Source: JAJCYK01 sp965212195 (lineage in GTDB: Bacteria > Bacteroidota > Bacteroidia > Cytophagales > Cyclobacteriaceae). From it: a stretch of 64,000 nt of DNA. A program made the position numbers and the translations under genes. The notes under the pieces are model-generated. The model searched no databases. It worked only from the letters and a program-made list of their open reading frames with translations, and was not told the origin of the DNA. The stretch is taken from NCBI GenBank assembly GCA_965212195.1, contig CBDBUW010000015.1:310001-374000 (forward strand), in the 5' to 3' direction. Positions 8,587 through 18,042 of this stretch are shown piece by piece (positions within the stretch are counted from its first letter, which is position 1; every line of letters begins with the position of its first letter).

Positions 8587-9369
8587 TCAAATAAGATGGT
8601 GAGTCGCGGCAAACTTAATAAGGCTAATGGTGTTGTGGAGGTTAAGCTTATCCAGCATATTTCGGCGGTGCACATTAACGGTATGTCGGCTGATGCTAAG
8701 CTGATCGGAAATTTCCCGGCTGCAATAGCCTTCGGCCAGCAGCCTCAGGATCTGTTTTTCACGCTTACTCAGTAAATTTTTGTGCTCGAACTTTTTACCG
8801 GGCGAGGTACAGTAGAAGGTCTGTTCTTCCTGTGGTCCTACGATGGAGAGTGTAATCTGATTGTCCTTGTGCCAATGTGATATGTCCGTGCACACGCCCA
8901 GTACATACAGAATATTACCTTTTTTGTCCAGATTAACCACAGCGTTCTGCTGAAGCAAACGGATATACTGTCCGTCGGCTTTTTTGACCCGAAAATCACA
9001 ACTTATCTTGAAGGATTTACGTTGCACCTCCGGCACTGATTTGACAAACTCCCAAGATTTTTTAGTAGACTCGAAAACCACCTGCAGATCTTCGGGATGG
9101 AGGATCTCTTTGAGAAAGACCATACTTTTGGCCAACAGGTAGTCGGGGTGGTATCCCAATATGTTGACTACGTTTTCGCTTAAATAGTGAAACTTGGAGA
9201 TGGAGCAATCGAAGATATAAATGAAATGAGGACCGATACACATAAGGCGATCCAGCGCCAGATCGGGGTAGATCAGCGATTTGTAGTTTGTAAGCTTAGG
9301 ATCGTACTGCTGGGATTCCCAACAGCTGGTCAAGCTTGTAAAATCCAATCCATTTACGGCAACATCCAT
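8587..9369 (-). CDS. PAS domain LuxR-family transcriptional regulator
   Basis: 260 residues, cytoplasmic. A PAS fold at about 45-175 (YIFDCSISKFHYLSENVVNI, then ILHPEDL and a strand-rich end VLGVCTDISHWHKD) is followed by a LuxR/GerE helix-turn-helix at about 198-258 (LSKREKQILRLLAEGYCSREI, recognition helix ISRHTVNVHRRNM). Family knowledge: such one-component regulators, common in Cytophagales, sense a small ligand or redox state through PAS and act on nearby promoters. The protease gene lies downstream on the same strand, 270 bp away. Confidence 0.85.
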   Translation of the reverse strand: MDVAVNGLDFTSLTSCWESQQYDPKLTNYKSLIYPDLALDRLMCIGPHFIYIFDCSISKFHYLSENVVNILGYHPDYLLAKSMVFLKEILHPEDLQVVFESTKKSWEFVKSVPEVQRKSFKISCDFRVKKADGQYIRLLQQNAVVNLDKKGNILYVLGVCTDISHWHKDNQITLSIVGPQEEQTFYCTSPGKKFEHKNLLSKREKQILRLLAEGYCSREISDQLSISRHTVNVHRRNMLDKLNLHNTISLIKFAATHHLI

Positions 9370-9623
9370 AGCTGAAAAAATATGCCATCAATCTTAGTAG
9401 TCTAATGGGGGAAAAGTAACCCACGAGAGCAGTATATAAAGCAAAACTATATAGAGAACTAACCGTGCCTTGGTATATATTTTTACGTACAGAGGGGAGA
9501 ATGGTTAGGGAGGGGTCAGTCAGCTTACAGTGGACAGCATGCAGTGGTGAGTCTACAGTTTCCTATCATTATGCTCTAGACTGCTATGCTGTGGGGTTAG
9601 TCAATTCCATTTATCGAGCTAGT

Positions 9624-11258
9624 CTATTTGTACTTTCTGTACAAGTACCCTCCCATTAAGGCAATGCACCCTCCAACCAGGATCACCAGGAGTTGACTTG
9701 ACGAAGCCATTACACCCAACGCTATAACCATTAGACTGGTTGCGGTCAAGGCTATTCCTAGAACTTTCAGGGCAAAGTGATTTTGTTGCCTGGAAGGGGT
9801 TTGCTTTTCAATATCAGTCGGTTGAATTTGATAAGGGATCACCTGTTGGGGGGGGCTGAAATGATAGTACAATTCAAACAAAGCCAAAATGGCCATAGGT
9901 ATGAATACCCCTACCAACATTTCTTGTTCACGGTTCAATGAAAGATTAAACCATAGGGGTGTTAGGAATTTAAAGCCCAGGTTAATGCCCAATCCCAGCA
10001 AGGTAGTGGTCGCTATGGAAAATGCCGTTTGGCGTTTAGAGAACAAAGCCCAAATTGGTGGTGCAAATAAAGGGGCTCCGGTAATGGCTCCCACACTTAA
10101 TACCACTTCCACAATTCCTCCTGCTTGAGGTACTAGTAAGGCTACTCCAATGGTTATGATCCCGAATACTGCGGTGGATATTCGTGCTGTGCGCATCAAA
10201 TTTTTTGCACTCAAGGCTTTATGAATCCGCGGGTAGATGTCGTTGGTAAAAACTGCCGCTGACATGTTTAGGGTAGTGTTTACCGAGCTGGCAGTGGCAA
10301 AGATCATCCCTCCTAGCATTAGTCCCAGCAGTCCTTTTGGCAGTACTTCTTTGCACATTAATAGAAAAGCGCCTTCGTTCTCCAAACCTTCCAAGCTGCC
10401 TCCGTCCAGTACTTTGTAGATCATTGGAGGTATCATCCAAAGCACCGGGCTCACTAAATATAACGTACCGAACAACCAAGCGGCTTTCTTCGCGTCTTGC
10501 GGAGATGCTACACTGGTATAGCGTTGTACATAAGCCCAATTGCCCCCAATAAAAACGATGTTATACAGTGTAAAGGCCAATAGGAATCCAGCGGTGTATT
10601 CTCCGTTTATCAGGTCAAAAAAATCTGCAGGTGCTTGGGCCGTGAATTGTGAAATGCCTCCAATTGTACTTATTGCCAAGGGTACCACAATCAGCACCGC
10701 CGCGAATAGAATAACAAACTGCAGAACATCGGTTATTACTACCGCCCACAGTCCTCCGGCAGCAGTGTACACGATGATCAATAAGCCCAAAACGATTATG
10801 GACCATTCGATGGAAAAACCTGTGGAAACATTGACCAGCTTGGCCACCGGGTATAAAAATGCTCCGGTGGTCACAAAGCTGAGCACCAAAAAGATATAGC
10901 TGTAAAACTGCTTTAGTCCGGGCCCAAAGCGCTGTCCGATATAGCTGCCCACTGTCAGGACACCAGCCTTTCTCCATTTGGGCGCGATGAAGAAACCGAT
11001 AATAAATCCCCCAAGTGCCATCATCCATTGAATGGTAACGGCCACCCAGCCGTATTTATAAGCAATCGAACCCCACACCACAAAAGTCCCAGCAGAGAAG
11101 AAACTCATGAATAGTGATAGTCCGCTGAGCCACCAGGGCAAAGCGCCGCCGGCTGCAAAAAATGACTTCATGGACTGCCCAGAATTGGTAAAGGCCAGAC
11201 CCACTATCAAAATCATGAGGGTGAACAACAGGATAACTATATAATCAAGAACAGGCAT
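9624..11258 (-). CDS. Sodium:solute symporter (SSS family)
   Basis: 544 residues and about 13 hydrophobic segments. The SSF family pattern is clear: the N-terminal LDYIVILLFTLMILIVGL, the FFAAGG.LPWWLSGLSLF motif (33-50), GSYIGQRFGPG, and the GGLWAVVITDVLQFVI helix (about 170-185). Family knowledge: members cotransport sodium with sugars, amino acids, sialic acid or other organic solutes at the inner membrane. Its start is 6 bp after the stop of the FAD oxidoreductase gene, so the two are almost surely cotranscribed and the substrate is probably what that enzyme acts on or a related sugar. Confidence 0.9.
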   Translation of the reverse strand: MPVLDYIVILLFTLMILIVGLAFTNSGQSMKSFFAAGGALPWWLSGLSLFMSFFSAGTFVVWGSIAYKYGWVAVTIQWMMALGGFIIGFFIAPKWRKAGVLTVGSYIGQRFGPGLKQFYSYIFLVLSFVTTGAFLYPVAKLVNVSTGFSIEWSIIVLGLLIIVYTAAGGLWAVVITDVLQFVILFAAVLIVVPLAISTIGGISQFTAQAPADFFDLINGEYTAGFLLAFTLYNIVFIGGNWAYVQRYTSVASPQDAKKAAWLFGTLYLVSPVLWMIPPMIYKVLDGGSLEGLENEGAFLLMCKEVLPKGLLGLMLGGMIFATASSVNTTLNMSAAVFTNDIYPRIHKALSAKNLMRTARISTAVFGIITIGVALLVPQAGGIVEVVLSVGAITGAPLFAPPIWALFSKRQTAFSIATTTLLGLGINLGFKFLTPLWFNLSLNREQEMLVGVFIPMAILALFELYYHFSPPQQVIPYQIQPTDIEKQTPSRQQNHFALKVLGIALTATSLMVIALGVMASSSQLLVILVGGCIALMGGYLYRKYK

Positions 11259-11264
11259 TGGGGG

Positions 11265-13526
11265 TCAATTGATGCGCACTCCAAAAACTGCTGCCGGAAC
11301 GCTATTCGAGGGATGTTTAACACGAATGGTTAATTCAGAAGTAACCACCTCTGATTCGAAGCAGATGGTATTTTGAGTCTGATAATTCCCCTGCATTTCA
11401 TAGAGTAATTGTCCTTGTTCATCAAACACTTGATAATCCCGCACTACGTATGGCACTACCCTTTGTGGATGACCCCAGATGGAAGTTTCCATAGGGTGGT
11501 CGAAATCCGTATCGAAATGTAAATGCAACTTCTTCAGGGTTTCAGGTTTTGACCAGCGGAGTTTAAGTTCGGGATTCTGATCATTTAAGTCCGCCACCCA
11601 GGCATTGGTGCTCAGGTAAGGCCGGTGAAATCCACTAGTCAAATTACTCACACCAAAGCAGTCCTGGGCAGGGTGAACGGAAAAGGCAATATTATGACCT
11701 TGACGTTCCGGGGTCCAAAATTCAAACGCCTCAAATCCGATACCAGGGTCCGGGTCCTGGCGCCCGTAATTCGATACCGCTTTATTCATTTTATTATATA
11801 CACTGGTTAATCCGGTGATGCGGGTTTCGCTAGCCCTTATGGCGACATCTTCGTTTTGGTGAAAGCAAAGAAAGTAATACGCGTCCACCGTCAAGTCTAC
11901 CGGATGATCTATTACAAGGTATTGTGTACCCGGTTTTAATTCTATATCCTGTTCCGACAGTATCATCTCCGGAGTATAATTGTGGGCCTTGGTGCTGCCC
12001 CGCAAACTGACGGTCAGAGTAGTCTCTTTTTGGACTTTTAAAGATATTTTAAATACGGGTATCCCTCCTGATTTCAAAGGAACCAACTGCGCAGTACTGA
12101 ATGTCAGTGGTATCCAAGGGCCATCAAATGATAATTCGCTAAGCGATAGAGTGGAAGAAACTGCTAGGGTGAAATTTTCTTCGTCTCGCAGGGCTACATG
12201 GGGAATATGCTGACCTGCTTTTAACAATTCCTGTTGCAAGGTAGTAATATGTTCAGGCAGCATCCAAACTTCCGGGGTGTGGTTATTTTTAATGCATAAA
12301 GCCGCGGCCATACCTACTGCCTGAGCGCTGTGCGCACAGGTCATCATCACCCTGGTGGAGCCAAATGCCAGATGAGAGGCGCTGATGATGCGTCCCGCCA
12401 AAAACAGATTTGGAATATTCTTGCTGATAAGGCAACGGTAGGGAATTTCATAAACACCTTTGCTATGCCATTGATTGCAGCCCGGTTTATCACTATACAC
12501 TCCATCAGCGGGATGGATATCAATGGCCCACCCTCCAAATGATACCGTATCTTCGAAATGCCGTTGTTGAACAATATCACTTTGAGTCAGCATATGGTAC
12601 CCTTCAAAGCGACGGCTTTCTCTTTTACCAGGGATGTGACCTACCCATTCTAATGTCAGATTGGCTGCTTCAGGAAAATTACCGGAATTCTTTATGTAGT
12701 CCCACACTCCGTAAACTACCTTCCATAGCTCCCATTTAATGGTCTCCGTTTCGTGCACCGTATCCAGCCTGCCTCCGTATTCAATCCACCACATCCAGCA
12801 GGCCTGGTCTTTCACGGAAAAGTTCCGATATCGAGGGACTGTAGTGATATCTTTTAGGGCAAATGCCGGAGGTACGTAGGTAACCGGCCGGCCTACATCT
12901 TTACTCATAAAATAGATGGAGTGCCCCAACAATTCGCCATACTCCTGACTGGGAGCAAATGGTTCCCCAAATTCTTCTGCCGCTTCCGCGCCCATTCGAA
13001 ATGCCGCACCGGACTGGAACGCCACAATGCCATCACCAGAAGCATCACAAAACAACGGGGCCGTGATCTTGTATTCGGTGGAATTCTGACTGCAAAAGGC
13101 CAGAACTTGTGATATGGCGGCGTCTCCGTCAGTTTTTTGGGTACTAAATACCGCAGTATTGAGGAGCAATTTAATATTTGGCTCAGCCCATACTTTCTCA
13201 AGTAACACCGTATCAAATATTAAAGCATTTCCTTCTGGATTTCGGTATAGATTTTCTACCACCAACTCATCTATAACGCCTCCTTCACGAGCCCATCGAT
13301 TATTATTACCCATATGGGAGGTAGCTCCTAAGGCCCATAGACGTACTTCACTGGAAGCGTTGCCACCCAGTACCGGGCGGTCTTGAACCAACACTACTTC
13401 AATCCCTTGGCGGGCGGCAGTTAGGGCACAGCAAGTGCCGGCTAGTCCGCCTCCTATCACCACCAGATCAGCAGATAATGCTACTTGATGGAGTGGTCTT
13501 TGAGATTGCGGTTTATTGACGATCAT
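11265..13526 (-). CDS. FAD-dependent oxidoreductase (FAD_oxidored family)
   Basis: 753 residues without an obvious signal peptide. The dinucleotide-binding motif is at about 21-50 (LVVIGGGLAGTCCALTAARQ, then VVLVQDRP), followed by the family-specific LGGNASSEVRLW and the active region CDASGDG (about 160-166) and NLFLAGR (about 368-374). The FAD_oxidored fold covers about 1-430. The C-terminal 300 residues are strand-rich and look like one or two beta-sandwich modules of the carbohydrate-binding kind; I do not recognise them more exactly. Family knowledge: many such enzymes in Bacteroidota and Planctomycetes lie in sugar catabolic loci. It is in an operon with the symporter. Confidence 0.85.
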   Translation of the reverse strand: MIVNKPQSQRPLHQVALSADLVVIGGGLAGTCCALTAARQGIEVVLVQDRPVLGGNASSEVRLWALGATSHMGNNNRWAREGGVIDELVVENLYRNPEGNALIFDTVLLEKVWAEPNIKLLLNTAVFSTQKTDGDAAISQVLAFCSQNSTEYKITAPLFCDASGDGIVAFQSGAAFRMGAEAAEEFGEPFAPSQEYGELLGHSIYFMSKDVGRPVTYVPPAFALKDITTVPRYRNFSVKDQACWMWWIEYGGRLDTVHETETIKWELWKVVYGVWDYIKNSGNFPEAANLTLEWVGHIPGKRESRRFEGYHMLTQSDIVQQRHFEDTVSFGGWAIDIHPADGVYSDKPGCNQWHSKGVYEIPYRCLISKNIPNLFLAGRIISASHLAFGSTRVMMTCAHSAQAVGMAAALCIKNNHTPEVWMLPEHITTLQQELLKAGQHIPHVALRDEENFTLAVSSTLSLSELSFDGPWIPLTFSTAQLVPLKSGGIPVFKISLKVQKETTLTVSLRGSTKAHNYTPEMILSEQDIELKPGTQYLVIDHPVDLTVDAYYFLCFHQNEDVAIRASETRITGLTSVYNKMNKAVSNYGRQDPDPGIGFEAFEFWTPERQGHNIAFSVHPAQDCFGVSNLTSGFHRPYLSTNAWVADLNDQNPELKLRWSKPETLKKLHLHFDTDFDHPMETSIWGHPQRVVPYVVRDYQVFDEQGQLLYEMQGNYQTQNTICFESEVVTSELTIRVKHPSNSVPAAVFGVRIN

Positions 13527-13657
13527 AGCATGCGAAGCAGATTTAATATAGGGGAAATATTCTGATTAATAGAAGCAATAGAGGGGTTGCAGCAATCTCT
13601 GGCCATTTATCCGTAATCCTAAGTCATCTTAACTTCTCATCAAGCTGCTCAAATCAT

Positions 13658-15649
13658 CTAACTGTCCACCGGCAGTACCCGCATCTCCCCACGCATCACC
13701 AGGTAATGTCCTGGAAATGTGCACACAAACTGGTAGATACCAGGTTTCTCCGGAACCATAAAATAAATGGATTCTGAAGTCTGGGGCTGCAGAATATTAG
13801 TGTGGAACAGGACCTCCTCCATGTTCGGAATGTATTGCATAGCTTCACCTCTCAAGCCCAGATTGAGAGCAGCCTCTCCCACAGCATCAGCCATGCCGGG
13901 GTTGACCACCACCAGGTTGTGCAGCATGTCATCATCATTTCCAAAGGTCAGTTTGATCTTTTCACCGGCGTAAACATCAAAAGATTCTAAATCAAATTTT
14001 AGTCCAGGTTCCGTTCCAATGACAATTTCGCGGTCTGGCCCGTCCCTCCAGGTGGCAGGCAGCTCGGTTTGCCGTTTGGTGGATGTCATTGGTGCATCCG
14101 CACCCCCGGCAGGACTTTCGGTAGTAGCAGCGGTTGCTCCACCTTCCGGTATTTGGTTTAGCGTGTAATAGCCAAAATCATGCAGTAGTGATTGGCCTCT
14201 GGTGGAGCGGACACCACTGGCTTTGATTTCATAGATGTACCCTTTTCGAAGGCCGTCCAAGTGGAGCACTACCTTTCGACCGTCCTCAGAGACCGATATC
14301 TTATCAATAGTTCGTTGCTGGGGGTCGGTTACGGGACTCCCGTAGAAATGGTGGTATAGGTAGGTGAAGTCTGTTATCTCATAGGAACCTGGGTCCGACA
14401 GCGTAGATTTATCCGCTGGATTGGTAAATTCCAACTCGAATCCCTGGGGGTGAGACCATATATTTTTGATCTCGAAAGGCATTTTCCCATTCCATACCAG
14501 CCGTTCCAATCCAAACAAATCCCCGCCACTAGATGCCCAGCCGCGACTGGTCATGCCCACGTACAGTGCCTGGTCGTCGGGACCCCATTGCAGGCGAAGC
14601 ACCCCAGAGGAAAACCCTTCTACAAAAGGGAAACAAGCGCCCTGATAAACCCCGTTGACCCGCTCTTGCGAAACGCGCATGATCTTGCTGTGCCCCTGAT
14701 CCCCGACCAATAACTGACCATTGAATTCGGCACCAAACTGATCATCCAGCATCACAAATCCGGAAGTGGAAATACCCATCATGGTGTGTGGGAACCAAAC
14801 TGAAGGTGGCTTAACCTCTTCTTGTGTCTCCCCGTATTCGTAAAGTGACAGTCCCTTAGTATCGTCAATGTCCTCGGGCTTTAATTTCAAAGGCGATCCT
14901 TCCTGAGATGTCCACTTCAGGCCCTCCGGGTTGCCTGCGAAATCACCAGATTCCAGGTGGGTCATGCGGCCAGAGCCTACCCAGCCACCCTGATTCTCGG
15001 TATAAAAGATATCATTGTTTTTATTGTAGCCAAACCCCGCGGGGGACCGCAGACCCGTGGCTATAGGAGTCAGTACGCCCTCTTTAGTGATCTTCACCAA
15101 CCAACCCCGCCATTCCGCCAGGCTGGCCCCTCGGCCAATCCAGGCCAGGTTGAGGGTTACCAACATATCCCCTTCAGGAGTAAATACCGGTCCGTAAGAG
15201 TATTCATGATAATTGCCGGACAATTCCCATGCGTGTATGGACTCATAGGAATCGGCTTTACCATCATTATTTTTATCGGTGAGTTTAGTGAGTTCTCCCC
15301 GCTGTGCACAATAAAAGGAGCCATCTCGAAAATTCAATCCCAAGGGCTCGTGCAAACCATGGGCATAACGTGTATAGGTGGGATCGTTAGAAGCGGGAGC
15401 CTTGATCAGCCAGATCTCTCCGCGACGTGTGGCTACTCCCAGGTTGCCGCTGTCATCAAAGGCTAACCCACCCACCTCAAGAATGATCTCCTGGGGGATT
15501 TTCACTTTTTCGATTTGGTAATAATCAGAGGTTACCGCTTGGGCCCCTAAACCAGTGGCAATACCCCAAAGGATGCAAATCATCAACCAGGTATGAAGAC
15601 GACTAAGAGGGTTTAACTGAGCCACATGGGAATTAGGGATATCTATCAT
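13658..15649 (-). CDS. Secreted propeller dehydrogenase fused to an azurin-like cupredoxin
   Basis: 663 residues. The start at 15649 gives a long polar n-region before the hydrophobic core LMICILWGIATGLGAQ; the exact start is unsure. Residues about 45-390 form a glucose/sorbosone dehydrogenase-like beta-propeller (GLHEPLGLNFRDG, NNDGKADSYE). A linker with a small Ig-like part (about 395-500) follows. Residues about 545-663 are a cupredoxin with an intact type 1 copper set: His in MLHNLVV, then Cys, His and Met in FVCTFPGHYLVMRGEM. This is seen in the sequence. I infer that sugar oxidation by the propeller could pass electrons directly to its own copper centre. It sits between the DUF1080 and FAD oxidoreductase genes on the same strand. 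Confidence 0.85.
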   Translation of the reverse strand: MIDIPNSHVAQLNPLSRLHTWLMICILWGIATGLGAQAVTSDYYQIEKVKIPQEIILEVGGLAFDDSGNLGVATRRGEIWLIKAPASNDPTYTRYAHGLHEPLGLNFRDGSFYCAQRGELTKLTDKNNDGKADSYESIHAWELSGNYHEYSYGPVFTPEGDMLVTLNLAWIGRGASLAEWRGWLVKITKEGVLTPIATGLRSPAGFGYNKNNDIFYTENQGGWVGSGRMTHLESGDFAGNPEGLKWTSQEGSPLKLKPEDIDDTKGLSLYEYGETQEEVKPPSVWFPHTMMGISTSGFVMLDDQFGAEFNGQLLVGDQGHSKIMRVSQERVNGVYQGACFPFVEGFSSGVLRLQWGPDDQALYVGMTSRGWASSGGDLFGLERLVWNGKMPFEIKNIWSHPQGFELEFTNPADKSTLSDPGSYEITDFTYLYHHFYGSPVTDPQQRTIDKISVSEDGRKVVLHLDGLRKGYIYEIKASGVRSTRGQSLLHDFGYYTLNQIPEGGATAATTESPAGGADAPMTSTKRQTELPATWRDGPDREIVIGTEPGLKFDLESFDVYAGEKIKLTFGNDDDMLHNLVVVNPGMADAVGEAALNLGLRGEAMQYIPNMEEVLFHTNILQPQTSESIYFMVPEKPGIYQFVCTFPGHYLVMRGEMRVLPVDS

Positions 15650-15695
15650 GCTGATACTTGGCTATATGAAAACTCTAAACTTAAAATAAGGCCTG

Positions 15696-17597
15696 TTACC
15701 ATAGTATGCTGTATTGTATTTCATTTTCAGATGCGGTGAGGGGAAGTAGCATTTCGATTTTACCCTGGCTTTCCCGGATCAGAGGCTGGATCCCCGGTGA
15801 TTTCAATCTAATATAATAATTCGAGCCTATGGAAAAATATCCGTTGCCCACATCTTCAATGTATTCCTCGACGGCTAACCGGCAATAAAGATTTTCTCCA
15901 CTATTTTCGGACCTGATGGTCCTGATCAGTTCGGTGCTGTCCTTTGAGGGCTGATAGTGATCCATAATAGTAGCACCATCGACCTCAAAACGAAATACCG
16001 GTTGATCCGCATCATTGATATCATAGCCCCGGAACTTTAAATGCTGGGGCAGCCTCTGAGGGTAGTCTGCCGCTGCATCATCAAGCACCGCAGCAATCGG
16101 TCCGTCCGCAATCTCCACCGACATTTCCAGCGGTTGCAGCAATTGAGGCTCTCCACGTTGGCGCCACATTTCGGAAACGTCCGCAAAGTCTCCTCTCCAA
16201 AATTCCAGCAGTGCCCCCGTGCTCAAATCCGCAGTATAGTGGATCCCGGCAGGGTCGCCCACTGAAATGGCATGAGTGACCTTTTTCCCCTGGTGCATGA
16301 CAAAACTACGCACCATCTCCGGGGCGGCATCCGGTGTAACCAACAGGGGATTGCCATTATTCTTGTCCGGGTCCGGTACACGACTCACCAGGGGTTGTAA
16401 TCTCATTTCAGGTCCTTCGTACAATACTCTCATGGCACTGCGCCAAGTATTATTGAAAAAAGTAATTTTCAGATCATGATCGCCTTGCGTGAGGTTGATC
16501 ACGCCCCTCCTGGCTTCCATGCTGTGCTGGCCATCGTCATCAATTAGCATGTTGCCGTCTATAAACAATTGCGAGCCGTCGTCGGATTGTAACTGGAATA
16601 AATAATCGCCAGTCTGAGGTACCTTCAAGGTTCCCGTAAAGATGTAGGCTACCTGGTCGTCCCTTCCGGGCAATTTTTCGATGACCAGGGAGTCCGTGGT
16701 TCCTTGTTTCACTACTTTCAGAGAATCAAAGATCGGTAATGTGGAAATAGGACCTGCAGCTTCAAAGTATTGATACTGAAGCTGCTCCAGAGACAAAGCA
16801 TCATCGAAGTACGTTTTGTATTTGAAATTCCGTAGCGCCACCGGACCATGATCTCCCTGTATCATGATCGGCCCTAGGGGCCCCTCGTCGGGAAAAGCGG
16901 CGCCGCGGGTAGGCCCAGTCAGGACTACATGCTCATGGATAACCACGCCGTTGAGTACTACTTTTTCGAATTGGGCATTTTCAATCTTATGGCCCTGGGC
17001 ATCGAATCGCGGCGCCCTAAATAGGATATGAAAACGTTGCCAGAGCCCAGCGGCCTTGGCGGCATTTTGGCGGGGACCATGGCCTTGGTACCCTTGCTGT
17101 CCTTCAGGCTTGCTTTCATCCCAGCGTTGGTAAATACCACCCATATCGGAATGTTGGGGGTTATTTATTTTCCAGCTGTCGAAAAGTTGTATCTCGTAGC
17201 GCCCCTGGAAATAAATGCCGGAATTGGATCCTTTGGGCATCATGATCTCTACATCCAGCTCTATATCGCCGTGTTCCCAGGTAGTAAATAGATTGTCCCT
17301 GGCATCTTCAGAGTTCTGATTGACCACCACCCCAGTACCCTGGAAAGCCTGCAAGTCATGTTCTACGGTGTGATCTGAGATTACCTTACCTGCAACTGAC
17401 CAGTTTTTAGCCACTGGGTTGAAGCCTGAAAGATCAGTCATCGCTACCTCGTTGAAAGGAAGAACCTCCGGAACCGGAGCCTCCTCCTGGGGAGCCTTCT
17501 GGGACTGGCACCCCATTAACAGGTTCAGTCCGATGAAAGCAAGGAAACACAATAATATTATCGCTCCTGGTCTGAACAGGAATTGGCTCTTCTTCAT
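15696..17597 (-). CDS. Lipoprotein with DUF1080 (3-keto-disaccharide hydrolase) and PA14 domains
   Basis: The frame opens at 17711, but ATG 17597 is preferred: it starts a lipoprotein signal with lipobox LLMGC (Cys30), giving 633 residues. DUF1080 covers about 50-285 (DIELDVEIMMPKGSNSGIYF, RYEIQLFDSW, IMIQGDHGPVALRNFKYK). A PA14 domain follows at about 305-410 (YIFTGTLKVPQTGDYLFQLQ, SDDGSQLFIDG). The C-terminal 200 residues are strand-rich and unassigned. Family knowledge: DUF1080 enzymes hydrolyse or lyse 3-keto-glycosides; PA14 usually binds sugar. As a lipoprotein it should sit in the periplasm or on the surface. It is the first gene of a run that continues to the cupredoxin fusion, the FAD oxidoreductase and the symporter. 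Confidence 0.85.
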   Translation of the reverse strand: MKKSQFLFRPGAIILLCFLAFIGLNLLMGCQSQKAPQEEAPVPEVLPFNEVAMTDLSGFNPVAKNWSVAGKVISDHTVEHDLQAFQGTGVVVNQNSEDARDNLFTTWEHGDIELDVEIMMPKGSNSGIYFQGRYEIQLFDSWKINNPQHSDMGGIYQRWDESKPEGQQGYQGHGPRQNAAKAAGLWQRFHILFRAPRFDAQGHKIENAQFEKVVLNGVVIHEHVVLTGPTRGAAFPDEGPLGPIMIQGDHGPVALRNFKYKTYFDDALSLEQLQYQYFEAAGPISTLPIFDSLKVVKQGTTDSLVIEKLPGRDDQVAYIFTGTLKVPQTGDYLFQLQSDDGSQLFIDGNMLIDDDGQHSMEARRGVINLTQGDHDLKITFFNNTWRSAMRVLYEGPEMRLQPLVSRVPDPDKNNGNPLLVTPDAAPEMVRSFVMHQGKKVTHAISVGDPAGIHYTADLSTGALLEFWRGDFADVSEMWRQRGEPQLLQPLEMSVEIADGPIAAVLDDAAADYPQRLPQHLKFRGYDINDADQPVFRFEVDGATIMDHYQPSKDSTELIRTIRSENSGENLYCRLAVEEYIEDVGNGYFSIGSNYYIRLKSPGIQPLIRESQGKIEMLLPLTASENEIQYSILW

Positions 17598-17899
17598 CTT
17601 AAACAAGTTACAATTACTAAAATTTAGTTGAGGTCTGTCTTTTCCTTTTATCGCCGGCCTCAAATCCGTCATTTGATGGACCTTGATGCAAACGAGTTTA
17701 TTTAGCAACAATATAGCTAGGCTAGCCTACAATTATTCATTGTTCACTTTTAAATGTTCATTTTTCAGCTGTGAACCTTTGAAAGGAAGTGTTTAAGATT
17801 TAGTTGCCAGAATCTTGTTTTTTATACCTTCAAATCCTAGCTTTGTAATCCTTTAAGCAAATGGCTTACGAGGAAAACACAAAACCAGTATTTATATAC

Positions 17900-17976
<77 letters not shown>

Positions 17977-17977
17977 G

Positions 17978-18005
17978 AAAGGCCGTTTTTGACGGCCTTT
18001 TCTTT
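17978..18005 (+). terminator. Terminator following tRNA-Met
   Basis: Perfect 9-bp stem AAAGGCCGT (17978-17986) and ACGGCCTTT (17992-18000), followed by Ts. It lies inside the island, so it is a replacement terminator brought by the element. The original one is probably at 27889-27915. Confidence 0.8.
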
Positions 18006-18008
18006 TTG

Positions 18009-18028
18009 GGGTACAACATAGGTACAAC
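18009..18028 (+). repeat. Candidate integrase arm-type site, left end
   Basis: GGGTACAACATAGGTACAAC here is matched in 19 of 20 positions at 27713-27732 in the same orientation. Within each copy GGTACAAC/GGTA.AAC is itself repeated. Such near-identical sequences just inside both ends of a tyrosine-recombinase element are what arm-type binding sites look like. Confidence 0.55.
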
Positions 18029-18042
18029 AAATGATCATTTTA

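Noticed and set aside
9465..9659. 64-codon plus-strand frame before the symporter gene
   Set aside because: Overlaps the symporter stop on the other strand; no signal, no family, weak start.
10540..10899. 119-codon plus-strand frame
   Set aside because: Antisense to the symporter; composition is that of a shadow frame.
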